Shown here one piece after another: positions 1 through 5,452 of a stretch of 5,452 nucleotides of DNA (positions within the stretch are counted from its first letter, which is position 1; every line of letters begins with the position of its first letter). This DNA is from an uncultured Syntrophobacteraceae bacterium (lineage in GTDB: Bacteria; Desulfobacterota; Syntrophobacteria; Syntrophobacterales; Syntrophobacteraceae): assembly GCA_937889795.1 (NCBI GenBank), contig CALBZH010000882.1, positions 1 through 5,452 of the forward strand, read 5' to 3'. Under the pieces are notes generated by a model. That model was not told the origin of the DNA. It ran no database searches and worked only from the letters and a program-made list of their open reading frames with translations. A program made the position numbers and the translations under genes.

Positions 1-365
1 CTGCTCTGGAGGCGGCCGGTGTTGCGAGAGAGGGCGGCCCCATCGGCGTCATGCTCGACGAGCATGAGCGGGGACGCGAATACGTCCGACAGATGAAGGC
101 CAGTCTTTCGGTTTATCGATCCGGGGAGGCTTCCGGAGGCTCCGACTTCATCGGGGAGGCGCGATCTTACATCTATCTTCTGAATCAACACATTGACAAG
201 GAGGACAACGTCTTGTTTCCCCTTGCGGAAAGACGGCTTTCGGAAGCCAGGAAAGCCGAGCTGTCCAGCGGCTTCGAAAAGATCGAGGTCGAAAAGATCG
301 GCGTCGGCAGGCACGAGGAGTTTCACAAGATGCTGGATCAACTGGAGCGTGCTTATCTGGGATGA
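1..365 (+). CDS. hemerythrin HHE-domain protein, C-terminal part (5' end outside window)
   Basis: The reading frame is open from base 3 to the TGA at 363-365, giving about 120 visible residues. The internal ATG at 51 is not the likely start, because coding sequence (ending GGPIGV) continues upstream of it. The visible part carries hemerythrin-type metal ligands: the DEHERGR helix with His at bases 63-65, and the HIDKEDNVLFPLAE helix with His at 189-191 and Glu four residues later. A further HEEFH segment lies near the C-terminus. HHE proteins hold a non-haem di-iron centre that binds O2 or serves in oxygen, NO or iron sensing and repair. In anaerobes they are usually cytoplasmic single-domain proteins of about 170-200 residues. 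The first ligand helix should lie left of the window. The truncation is a window artefact, not decay. The next gene started 28 bases downstream with its own strong ribosome binding site, so the two were probably co-transcribed before the IS arrived. The family call is firm; the exact role is unknown. Confidence 0.88.
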   Translation, partial: ALEAAGVAREGGPIGVMLDEHERGREYVRQMKASLSVYRSGEASGGSDFIGEARSYIYLLNQHIDKEDNVLFPLAERRLSEARKAELSSGFEKIEVEKIGVGRHEEFHKMLDQLERAYLG

Positions 366-377
366 ATCCGAACGATC

Positions 378-384
378 AGGAGGT
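378..384 (+). promoter_or_regulatory. strong Shine-Dalgarno site of the interrupted ORF
   Basis: AGGAGGT lies 9 bases before the ATG at 394. It is a near-perfect anti-16S match and the main evidence that the short ORF at 394 was, and may still be, translated. With the IS in place, translation starting here gives only 11 codons, ending at a TGA (427-429) inside the left end of the IS. Confidence 0.7.
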
Positions 385-408
385 GTCCGGACCATGAAGG
401 CTCACGTC

Positions 409-411
409 TTA
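409..411. repeat. target-site duplication, left copy (TTA)
   Basis: TTA sits directly outside the left inverted repeat and is repeated at 1338-1340 directly outside the right one. A TNA triplet duplication is typical of some IS5-family subgroups (for example the IS1031 group). Confidence 0.75.
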
Positions 412-426
412 GAGCCTGTTTTGGAA
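412..426 (+). repeat. terminal inverted repeat, left (transposase 3' side)
   Basis: The 15 bases GAGCCTGTTTTGGAA are the exact reverse complement of 1323-1337. Similarity stops sharply at base 427. Confidence 0.9.
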
Positions 427-431
427 TGATT

Positions 432-1226
432 TCATGATGGCGACAATCGCCTGATCATCAAGTGGATCATACTGATATGAACCATGGCCTCGCTGGTCTT
501 CTCCAATTCCTCGTAGCCTTTGCTGAGCCGCCGGCAACGGCCAAGCCAAGCAAACGTGCGTTCGACGACCCACCTGCGAGGAAGAACGACAAAGCCCTTC
601 TGGCCTTCAGGGCGCTTGACGATTTCGAGAACCCAGTTCCCGAAGGCTTGCGCCCACTCAACCAGCTTTCCGGCGTACCCGCCGTCGGCCCAGATGAGAC
701 TGAGTCGAGAAAAACGCCCGGCTATTCTCATCATGACCAGTTTCGCGCCGTCTCTGTCTTGAATGGCCGCTACATGAACGACCACTGCAAGCAGGAGCCC
801 CATCGTATCGACCAGAATGTGACGCTTGCGACCGTTGATCTTCTTCCCGGCGTCATAACCGTGAGGGCCACCCGCTTCCGTCGTTTTCACGCTTTGACTG
901 TCAATGATTCCAGCGCTGGGGGAGGCGTCCCTCCCGACGCTGACTCGCACCCCAATGCGCAAGAGATCCGAAATTTGTTCCCACGTGCCTCGGATTCGGA
1001 ACTGCCGAAGGTGGTAGTAGACGGTCTGCCATTTCGGAAAGTCATGGGGCAGCATGCGCCATTGGCAACCAGTCCGGACAACGTAGAGGATTGCATCGAA
1101 AATCTCCCGCAAACAGATCACGCGTGGTCGGCCCAAACGCTGCGTGAAGACGTGTTCCATCAACAAAGCCCAGAGCGTTTCCCATTGCTTGTTGGTAAGA
1201 TCGGTGTCATATCGGCGCCGTTCCAT
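432..1226 (-). CDS. IS5-family DDE transposase, full length (264 aa)
   Basis: This enzyme cuts and joins the ends of the surrounding IS. The N-terminal part (about residues 1-85) is the conserved IS5-type domain, with LTNKQWETL, LREIFDAILYVVRTGCQWRMLP and the FPKWQTVYYHLRQF helix. The catalytic RNase H-like domain follows. Its first Asp is D109 in GIIDSQSVKTTE, the second is D181 in IWADGGYAG, and the Glu is E222 in RRWVVERTFAWLGR. The KKINGRKRHILVD stretch between the first two (residues 128-140) is also characteristic. The start is well supported: on the minus strand a GGAGGG site (bases 1232-1237) lies 5 bases before the ATG. The stop lies about 20 bases inside the left terminal repeat. 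At 264 residues it is the normal length for one-ORF IS5 elements, with no frameshift or stop. The family call is firm. Confidence 0.95.
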   Translation of the reverse strand: MERRRYDTDLTNKQWETLWALLMEHVFTQRLGRPRVICLREIFDAILYVVRTGCQWRMLPHDFPKWQTVYYHLRQFRIRGTWEQISDLLRIGVRVSVGRDASPSAGIIDSQSVKTTEAGGPHGYDAGKKINGRKRHILVDTMGLLLAVVVHVAAIQDRDGAKLVMMRIAGRFSRLSLIWADGGYAGKLVEWAQAFGNWVLEIVKRPEGQKGFVVLPRRWVVERTFAWLGRCRRLSKGYEELEKTSEAMVHISMIHLMIRRLSPS

Positions 1227-1322
1227 AGTAACCCTCCAAGGTTGAGTGGTCTGTTGCCACCCTACTTTGCCCTACCGGAGCGCCGTTGTCCAGTGGGGAA
1301 TGAATCAGGCATGGGCTTGTAG

Positions 1323-1337
1323 TTCCAAAACAGGCTC
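1323..1337 (-). repeat. terminal inverted repeat, right (transposase promoter side)
   Basis: TTCCAAAACAGGCTC on the plus strand is the exact reverse complement of the left repeat at 412-426. Confidence 0.9.
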
Positions 1338-1340
1338 TTA
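1338..1340. repeat. target-site duplication, right copy (TTA)
   Basis: This is the second copy of TTA, immediately after the right inverted repeat. It matches 409-411. Removing one copy with the IS restores an open reading frame. Confidence 0.75.
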
Positions 1341-1425
1341 CAGGATGTGCCTTTCGAACGGGCAGTCGCAGCGTGTAGTCGTGTCTTGATGAACGCATTT
1401 CCCGGGAAGAAAGAGCACCGAATCG

Positions 1426-1446
1426 CCCGCGCGTAGCGGGTTTGTT
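1426..1446 (+). terminator. possible weak intrinsic terminator after the interrupted ORF
   Basis: CCCGC (1426-1430) and GCGGG (1436-1440) form a 5-bp all-GC stem around a 5-base loop, followed by TTTGTT. The stem overlaps the TAG at 1434-1436, where the interrupted ORF ends. The stem is short and the U-tract interrupted. A competing hairpin, CGGG (1437-1440) with CCCG (1447-1450), is also possible. It would separate the hemerythrin unit from the DUF6448 gene. Confidence 0.3.
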
Positions 1447-1481
1447 CCCGGCCACAGAACCCTTTAAAGAAAGGAGTAGCC

Positions 1482-2120
1482 ATGAAGATCCAGTCCAGTC
1501 GTCCCTTGTCCTGGTTCATCGCGGTTCCATTTGCTCTGTTGCTGTTGTGGCCCGCAACGGGCTTCACCCACTGCGACACCCTCGATGGCCCCGTTGTCAA
1601 GGCGGCTCAGAAGGCCCTGGAAACGGAAAACGTGACCCCGGTTCTCATATGGGTCCAGGAGAAGAGCGAAGGCGAGATCAAGGCGGCTTTCGAGAACACT
1701 CTCGTGGTGCGTAAGCTCGGACCCAAAGCCAAAGAGCTTGCCGACATGTATTTCTTTGAAACCCTTGTGAGAATCCATCGAGCGGGTGAAGGGGCTCCCT
1801 ACACCGGGGTGAAACCCGCCGGAAGCGTTGCCGAGCCGGCTGTGGTGGAGGCCGACAAAGCGCTGGAGAGCGGGTCTGTGGAACACCTCGAGAAACACAT
1901 GGCCGAGGGAGCGGCAAAAGGCATTCGCGATCGGTTCACGGCAGCCCTCGAGGCCAAGAAGCACGCCGGCGAGAGCGTTTCTGCAGGCCGAAAGTTCGTC
2001 GCATCGTACGTCACGTTTGTCCATTATGTGGAGCGGCTTCACTCGGATATTGCAGCAAAGGGATCCGAGCACGGAGCCGCCGAGCCCCATGAAGCCCATG
2101 GGCAGCACCACCATCAATAG
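1482..2120 (+). CDS. exported DUF6448-like protein with histidine-rich C-terminus (212 aa)
   Basis: The function is unknown. Residues 1-29 look like a signal peptide: Lys2 and Arg7, a hydrophobic core (about residues 11-23, WFIAVPFALLLLW), then PATGFT before the mature start near HCDTLDGPV. The mature protein shows the pattern I associate with DUF6448 proteins: HCDTLDGPVVKAAQKALE, a central KELADMYFFETLVRIHRAGEGAPYTG block (about residues 84-109), and a late YVTFVHYVERLH helix. It is probably periplasmic and largely alpha-helical. Its last 17 or so residues hold six His, including HHH, which could bind metal; that is inference. The start is well supported by AAGGAG at 1471-1476, 5 bases before the ATG. 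The stop (TAG 2118-2120) is followed directly by an inverted repeat, and the ferritin-like gene starts 50 bases later, so the two are likely in one operon. The family assignment is from memory of its motifs and is fairly confident. Confidence 0.8.
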   Translation: MKIQSSRPLSWFIAVPFALLLLWPATGFTHCDTLDGPVVKAAQKALETENVTPVLIWVQEKSEGEIKAAFENTLVVRKLGPKAKELADMYFFETLVRIHRAGEGAPYTGVKPAGSVAEPAVVEADKALESGSVEHLEKHMAEGAAKGIRDRFTAALEAKKHAGESVSAGRKFVASYVTFVHYVERLHSDIAAKGSEHGAAEPHEAHGQHHHQ

Positions 2121-2153
2121 CGCTTCCATGGGTTGTGCCGCTCCATGGAAACG
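2121..2153. repeat. intercistronic inverted repeat (TTCCATGG / CCATGGAA)
   Basis: TTCCATGG (2124-2131) is the exact reverse complement of CCATGGAA (2143-2150), with an 11-base loop. CG (2121-2122) and CG (2152-2153) add two outer pairs beyond one mismatch. It begins at the first base after the DUF6448 stop and ends just before the ribosome binding site of the next gene. There is no T-tract, so it is not a standard terminator. It may be an mRNA processing or stability hairpin, or a protein-binding palindrome. Each arm also contains the self-complementary CCATGG. Confidence 0.55.
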
Positions 2154-2170
2154 ACAGGAAAGGTCAGCCA

Positions 2171-2659
2171 ATGTTGTTCTGCTTCAATGCCACGGAGGTT
2201 TTCCGGATCGCCTTGGAAATCAAGGATCGCTGCATGGCCTTTTATGAAAAGGCGCAGGGAGTGATTCAGGACTCTGAGGTCAGGGAGCTTTTCGAGACCC
2301 TTGTTCGGGAGGAAAGGGAGCACAAGGCGAAGATCGAGAGCCTGAAGGCCAAGGTGCCTGCGGATGGATGGGCGCCGCCGGTCAGTGATCCCGATGAGGA
2401 GCTCGACCTTTACATCAAGATGATGGCCGATCAGCATGTCCTCAATCCTGCGCGCGACCTGGACGCTCGGCTGGCGGAGGTCAAGACGACCCAAGACGCC
2501 TTGAAGCTGGCGTTGCAGTTCGAGAAGGATTCGGTCATCTTCTTCCTTGGAATGCAGGAGGCCACTTGCGAGGGCAAGGATCGGGACCTGCTCGGGATTC
2601 TGATCAAGGAAGAGCAGGATCACGTGCGTAGACTGTCTTTGCAGGCGCGAAGGCGCTGA
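2171..2659 (+). CDS. ferritin-like / rubrerythrin-type di-iron protein (162 aa)
   Basis: This is a four-helix-bundle protein of the ferritin-like superfamily, without the C-terminal rubredoxin (CxxC) domain of classical rubrerythrin. Metal ligands can be read in order: E16 in ALEIKDRCMAFYEKA, E48 and H51 in EEREH, E118 in QFEKDSVIFF, and E148 and H151 in EEQDH. This is the two-times E-plus-ExxH pattern of a di-iron site. Relatives act in peroxide reduction, oxygen protection or iron handling in the cytoplasm of anaerobes; which of these applies here is inference. No signal peptide is seen. The ATG at 2171 is chosen because AGGAAAGG (2156-2163) lies 7 bases upstream and the first helix begins shortly after. 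An in-frame GTG at 2135 would add 12 residues but lies inside the upstream hairpin. The position 50 bases after the DUF6448 gene suggests co-expression. The Met-Leu-Phe-Cys-Phe N-terminus is unremarkable. Confidence 0.87.
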   Translation: MLFCFNATEVFRIALEIKDRCMAFYEKAQGVIQDSEVRELFETLVREEREHKAKIESLKAKVPADGWAPPVSDPDEELDLYIKMMADQHVLNPARDLDARLAEVKTTQDALKLALQFEKDSVIFFLGMQEATCEGKDRDLLGILIKEEQDHVRRLSLQARRR

Positions 2660-2667
2660 GGCTGAAA

Positions 2668-2707
2668 GAGGGTCTCACCCCGGCGCCCCGGGAGTCGGGG
2701 TACCCTC
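2668..2707 (+). terminator. GC-rich hairpin after the ferritin-like gene, possible terminator
   Basis: GAGGGT (2668-2673) pairs perfectly with ACCCTC (2702-2707), and inside it CCCCG (2678-2682) pairs with CGGGG (2696-2700). The two stems are separated by a small asymmetric internal loop. It starts 8 bases after the ferritin-like stop codon. No run of T follows, so it would be a factor-dependent terminator or a 3'-end stabiliser rather than a classical intrinsic terminator. Confidence 0.4.
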
Positions 2708-2851
2708 CGTCAGTCTCGAATGCAGCATGCGGGAATATGATTGGAGGTGCTGCTTGCCTTGAACCCGCGCCGGGGGGCATCCGGGCCGGAGCCGAGCGCA
2801 CATGAGGTCGATTCGGTAGGCGCATACCCCTCGCAGCAACCATGGGGCACG

Positions 2852-4729
2852 ATGTTGAAACCGGCAACACCGCTAAATACTTTGCAGCTCAAACTGACGC
2901 TGTTCATTTTCGTTCTCGAGCTGGTGCCGCTGCTCGGGGTGGGCATGCTTTCCATACGCTCGGCGGAAGAACTCATCCTGAACATGGTCACGAATCAGAT
3001 CGAGCACATTGCCGCAGACAAAGCGGCGTTGCTCGAACGTTGGATTTCCGAGCGAAAGGCCGACGTGGAGGTGATTGCCGGCTCTTCGATCCTGAGATCC
3101 ATGGAGCCTGAGCCAATCGCCGGGTACTTGGATTTGGTCCGAAACAAGTACCATGTCTATGGTGAGATCTCGGTGGCGACCCGGGAAGGCGTTCCCATCT
3201 ATCCCAAGAGGAAGCCTGCGGGAGAGCTTGACCCGAACGACCGGCTCAAACCGACAGAGGTCGATCGGCTCACGATTTCCGACATTCGATTGACCCCGGA
3301 CCGAACAGAATCCTACTTTCAAATAGTGGCGCCGCTGGTCGGGAGCGCGGGGAAGCTGGAAGGGATGCTGCACGTTTCCGTCGGAACCGGTACCATTCTC
3401 TCGGTCGTCCTGCGGGTTTCCCTGGGAGAAACCGGTGAATGCTATCTCGTGAACCGCGAAGGCACCTTTCTTGCCCACAAGCAGCCCGAAAGAATCCTCC
3501 GTGAGAACATCGCCCAGTCGGAAAGCTTCAAGAACATCTTGGGTGCCTCGGTGCGAAGGGCCACGTACATCGATTACCGAGGCATCGAAGTCATGGGCGC
3601 CTCGATGATGGTCGCCGGGACGGATTGGGCTCTGGTGGTGGAGCAGGACAAAGAGGAAGCCTTTCGACCGGTGACCCAGCTCCGGCGCTCAATCGCCCTC
3701 GTCATTTGCCTGTCCCTTGTCGGCGCGCTTGTTTTCGCCTGGCTGCTCTCGCGGTACGTGGCCACTCCGATCCGGCGACTGAGCATAGCGGCCAATTCTC
3801 TGGCCAGAGGCGAATTCGAGGAAGTGCGCCTCGAGCCGGAGACCCGTGGGGACGAGCTGGGACAGCTCTACGATGCGTTCGCGGAAATGGCCGGGCAGCT
3901 TCAGGACCGGCAGCAACGGCTCGAGGAGAAGGTCATCCGGCGGGAAGCGGAGCTTATGGAAACCGATGTCCGGCTCAAGCAAACGGAGGAGGCCGCTGCC
4001 CGGTCCCAGCAGCTTGCCGCTCTGGGTCAGCTTGCCGCCGGCGTTGCCCACGAAATCAGGACTCCCCTGACGTCCCTCAAGATGTTCCTCCAGTCCCTCG
4101 AAAGTGAAACGGCTTTGGCTGCGGAATACGATGAGGATTTTCACGTTGCGATGAATCAGATCAGGCGCATGGAGGCCACGATCAATCGGTTTCTTGATTT
4201 TGCGCGTCCGCGTGACCCCGTGCTCTCGAAGGTGGACGTGCGGGACTTTGTCGAGGATGCCCTGCTGGTGGCGCGACCCAGAGCCAGACAGCAGGAAACC
4301 GTCATCAGGACAAACATCGACGATTCCCTGCCGCGCGTTTGGGGAGACCGCAAACAACTGGGAGAAGCCCTTTTGAACCTTCTTGTGAACGGGCTCGAGG
4401 CTGTGGGGACGCGCGGAGAGCTGCGCGTGACCGTTCGTGCGGAGACGGCTTCACAGCACCCCGGCCCGGAGGAGCTCGTCCGGATTGACGTCGAGGATAC
4501 CGGCCCGGGGATCCAGCCTGGAATCGTGCCGTGCCTGTTCGATCCCTTCTTCACCACCAAGTCGACCGGCACGGGACTGGGGCTTTCGATCGTCCAGTCC
4601 ATCGTGAAACGGCATGGGGGTCGTATCAGCGCCGCAGGCCTCCCGGGTGAGGGCGCAACCTTTTCGCTGACCATTCCGGCACTCTCCCGGGGAGCACTGA
4701 CCGCAGATGGAAAGAATTCTGATCGTTGA
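2852..4729 (+). CDS. membrane sensor histidine kinase, dCache-like sensor-HAMP-HisKA-HATPase (625 aa)
   Basis: It senses an unknown extracytoplasmic signal and phosphorylates the regulator encoded next. Order from the ATG at 2852: transmembrane segment 1 at about residues 15-35; a periplasmic region of about 245 residues resembling a double-Cache sensor (for example [11 protein letters not shown] and [16 protein letters not shown]); transmembrane segment 2 at about 281-300; HAMP at about 301-353; a coiled-coil linker; the H-box [13 protein letters not shown] with phospho-acceptor H400; the N-box around N513 ([12 protein letters not shown]); the G1 box DTGPGI with D549; the F-box LFDPFFTTK; and the G2 box GTGLGLSI (573-580). 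All catalytic motifs are present. The HisKA/HATPase style is that of NtrB/ZraS-like kinases. The start is uncertain: the frame is open back to a TGA at 2738-2740, and TTG at 2741 or 2759 could also serve. The ATG is preferred because transmembrane segment 1 follows quickly and the upstream translation looks non-coding, although its ribosome binding site is weak (GGGG 4 bases before). A TATGAT box at 2736-2741 could be a -10 element but has no good -35. The 3' end overlaps the regulator gene. Confidence 0.93.
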   Translation: MLKPATPLNTLQLKLTLFIFVLELVPLLGVGMLSIRSAEELILNMVTNQIEHIAADKAALLERWISERKADVEVIAGSSILRSMEPEPIAGYLDLVRNKYHVYGEISVATREGVPIYPKRKPAGELDPNDRLKPTEVDRLTISDIRLTPDRTESYFQIVAPLVGSAGKLEGMLHVSVGTGTILSVVLRVSLGETGECYLVNREGTFLAHKQPERILRENIAQSESFKNILGASVRRATYIDYRGIEVMGASMMVAGTDWALVVEQDKEEAFRPVTQLRRSIALVICLSLVGALVFAWLLSRYVATPIRRLSIAANSLARGEFEEVRLEPETRGDELGQLYDAFAEMAGQLQDRQQRLEEKVIRREAELMETDVRLKQTEEAAARSQQLAALGQLAAGVAHEIRTPLTSLKMFLQSLESETALAAEYDEDFHVAMNQIRRMEATINRFLDFARPRDPVLSKVDVRDFVEDALLVARPRARQQETVIRTNIDDSLPRVWGDRKQLGEALLNLLVNGLEAVGTRGELRVTVRAETASQHPGPEELVRIDVEDTGPGIQPGIVPCLFDPFFTTKSTGTGLGLSIVQSIVKRHGGRISAAGLPGEGATFSLTIPALSRGALTADGKNSDR

Positions 4730-5452
4730 TGATGACGAGGGGCTCGTCCACTTTCTGTCCCGTTTCTTTGTAGGCCAGGGATTTGAGGTGCGTTCGTGCC
4801 ACAGCGGCGCGGCCGCCCTGGAGATCCTAAACAGCGATGATTTCGACCTCATCCTCCTTGATTACAAGATGCCCGGCCGAAACGGTCTGGATATCCTCAC
4901 GGAGATCCGAAGGCTCCAGGTCAAGACCCCCATCATTCTCATGACGGCCTATGGGACGATGGATACCGCCATCGAGGCAATGAAGCGGGGCGCCTATGAC
5001 TACCTCCTCAAGCCCTTTGACAGGGTGGACCTGGAGCGGCTCGTCCGGGACGCCCTCGAGGTGAACCGGCTCATGAAGGAGATCGTGAGCCTGCCTGTTT
5101 TCGATGCGAAGGCTTCGACGGTTCCGACGGGTGAGGTCAAGATCATCGGCAGTCACAGGCGGATGCAGGAAGTCTACAAGCTCATCGGACAGGTTGCGGC
5201 CAGGGACGTCACGGTCCTCATCACGGGGGAATCCGGGACGGGAAAGGAGCTCGTTGCTCGGGCGATCTACCATCACAGCTTACGGAAAGACCGGCCGTTT
5301 CTCGCCGTCAACTGCGCTGCCATCCCTGAGCCGCTGTTCGAGAGCGAGCTGTTCGGGCACGAGCGGGGAGCCTTCACGGGTGCCGACCGGGCCCACGTCG
5401 GAAAGATCGAGCGCTGCCACGGGGGAACGCTCTTCTTCGATGAGATCGGCGA
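4707..5452 (+). CDS. NtrC-family sigma-54-dependent response regulator, N-terminal 248 residues (3' end outside window)
   Basis: It is the partner of the kinase and an ATP-driven activator of sigma-54 promoters. The receiver domain (about residues 1-120) has the acidic pocket D8-D9-D10, phospho-acceptor D52 in LLDYKMPG, T80 in ILMTAYG and K102 in LLKPFD. After a linker, the AAA+ domain starts near residue 145 ([15 protein letters not shown]). It shows Walker A GESGTGKE (174-181), the GAFTGA sigma-54 contact loop (221-226) and Walker B LFFDEIG (242-248, D245 and E246), where the window ends. The rest of the AAA+ domain and a Fis-type DNA-binding domain should follow to the right. The ATG at 4707 overlaps the last 23 bases of the kinase gene, which implies translational coupling. 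GGGGAG at 4689-4694 is a possible but distant (12-base) ribosome binding site. The family call is firm; the target genes cannot be told from here. Confidence 0.95.
   Translation, partial: MERILIVDDDEGLVHFLSRFFVGQGFEVRSCHSGAAALEILNSDDFDLILLDYKMPGRNGLDILTEIRRLQVKTPIILMTAYGTMDTAIEAMKRGAYDYLLKPFDRVDLERLVRDALEVNRLMKEIVSLPVFDAKASTVPTGEVKIIGSHRRMQEVYKLIGQVAARDVTVLITGESGTGKELVARAIYHHSLRKDRPFLAVNCAAIPEPLFESELFGHERGAFTGADRAHVGKIERCHGGTLFFDEIG

Larger units (their letters stand above)
412..1337 (-). mobile_element. complete IS5-family insertion sequence, 926 bp
   Basis: Both ends are visible. GAGCCTGTTTTGGAA at 412-426 is matched exactly by its reverse complement at 1323-1337, giving 15-bp perfect terminal inverted repeats. 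They are flanked by TTA on each side as the target duplication. A single minus-strand transposase ORF fills most of the element, leaving about 20 bases at its 3' end and about 110 bases at its 5' end. The size, the one-ORF layout, the GAGCCTG termini and the 3-bp TNA duplication fit the IS5 family, most likely the IS1031-type group; the group is inferred. Perfect termini, an intact target duplication and an uninterrupted transposase suggest a recent insertion that could still be mobile. It landed in codon 6 of the short plus-strand ORF downstream of the hemerythrin gene. Confidence 0.92.
394..1436 (+). pseudogene. short ORF split by the IS; possible remnant of a class I glutamine amidotransferase start
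   Basis: If bases 412-1340 (the IS plus one TTA copy) are removed, codons 394-411 join in frame to 1341-1433 and end at TAG 1434-1436. This gives a 37-residue ORF beginning MKAHVLQDVPFE. The ATG has an excellent ribosome binding site 9 bases upstream. From memory, class I glutamine amidotransferases (GMP-synthase-like, roughly 230-240 residues) often begin with a very similar M-x-x-HVLQHVPFEG strand. This ORF loses that resemblance after the PFE and stops after only 37 codons. I infer it may be the 5' stub of such a gene, whose body was deleted, rather than a complete small protein. Third-position G+C by hand count is about 22 of 36, which does not decide whether it is coding. Alternatives are a genuine 37-residue small protein or a leader peptide. 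In the present state it encodes 11 residues. Confidence 0.5.

Noticed and set aside
193..225. TTGACA at 193-198 as a -35 promoter element
   Set aside because: It encodes part of the HIDKED metal-ligand helix of hemerythrin, and no -10-like sequence follows at the right distance.
462..1322. 286-codon plus-strand ORF lying across the whole IS, antisense to the transposase
   Set aside because: It mirrors the GC-rich transposase codons, has no recognisable domain, runs out through the right inverted repeat, and lacks a convincing ribosome binding site. The minus-strand DDE transposase explains this DNA.
2135..2170. GTG at 2135 as an upstream start of the ferritin-like gene
   Set aside because: It would add 12 residues unlike the family's N-terminus and lies in the loop of the inverted repeat, whereas ATG 2171 has a well-spaced AGGAAAGG.
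1464..2171. 235-codon minus-strand ORF opposite the DUF6448-like gene
   Set aside because: It is a shadow of the plus-strand gene, which has a signal peptide, family motifs and a good ribosome binding site. The antisense product shows no recognisable motif.
2114..2623. 169-codon minus-strand ORF opposite the ferritin-like gene
   Set aside because: It is complementary to clear di-iron helices on the plus strand, and its own translation has no recognisable family signature.
3689..4357. 222-codon minus-strand ORF inside the kinase gene
   Set aside because: It is antisense to the HAMP and HisKA coding sequence, which is fully explained on the plus strand.
4827..5276. 149-codon minus-strand ORF opposite the response regulator
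   Set aside because: It is antisense to receiver and AAA+ motifs that are unmistakable on the plus strand.
1..5452. CRISPR array, tRNA or rRNA, prophage or a novel defence system
   Set aside because: I saw no regularly spaced direct repeats, no cloverleaf or rRNA-like segments, and no phage or defence genes. Apart from the IS, the window holds stress-related and signalling genes of known families.

Overview
This GC-rich window is ordinary bacterial chromosome, with one insertion sequence in it. The gene content is a hemerythrin, a rubrerythrin-type ferritin-like protein, a DUF6448-type exported protein and an NtrC-style two-component system. Together with the high G+C at third codon positions, it suggests an anaerobic or microaerophilic Desulfobacterota (deltaproteobacterial) genome, something like the Syntrophobacter group. 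That assignment is inference from protein style, not from any marker gene.

Layout: (1) 1-365 is the C-terminal part of a hemerythrin HHE protein, cut by the left edge of the window. (2) 394-1436 is a short ORF with an excellent ribosome binding site, split by a complete 926-bp IS5-family element (412-1337) with 15-bp perfect terminal inverted repeats and a TTA target duplication. The transposase runs on the minus strand and looks intact. Removing the element and one TTA rejoins a 37-codon ORF. Its first dozen residues resemble the start of class I glutamine amidotransferases, so it may be the stub of a longer lost gene. (3) 1482-2120 encodes an exported DUF6448-like protein with a histidine-rich tail. 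(4) 2171-2659 encodes a small ferritin-like di-iron protein. A perfect 8-bp inverted repeat sits between these two genes, directly after the DUF6448 stop codon. (5) 2852-4729 encodes a membrane histidine kinase with an extracytoplasmic double-Cache-like sensor, HAMP, HisKA and HATPase domains. (6) 4707-5452 encodes its overlapping partner, a sigma-54-dependent NtrC-family response regulator, cut by the right edge just after the Walker B motif.

All genes except the transposase are on the plus strand. The hemerythrin, the DUF6448 protein and the ferritin-like protein may form an oxygen- or metal-stress neighbourhood that the IS has interrupted. The kinase and regulator are translationally coupled and almost certainly work as a pair. 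Whether they control the upstream genes cannot be told from this window, and no convincing sigma-54 (GG-N10-GC) promoter was seen. No tRNA, rRNA or CRISPR array was found. I found no strong evidence for a novel multi-gene system. The most interesting points are the reconstructable IS insertion and disrupted ORF, the intercistronic inverted repeat, and the pairing of the DUF6448 and ferritin-like genes.
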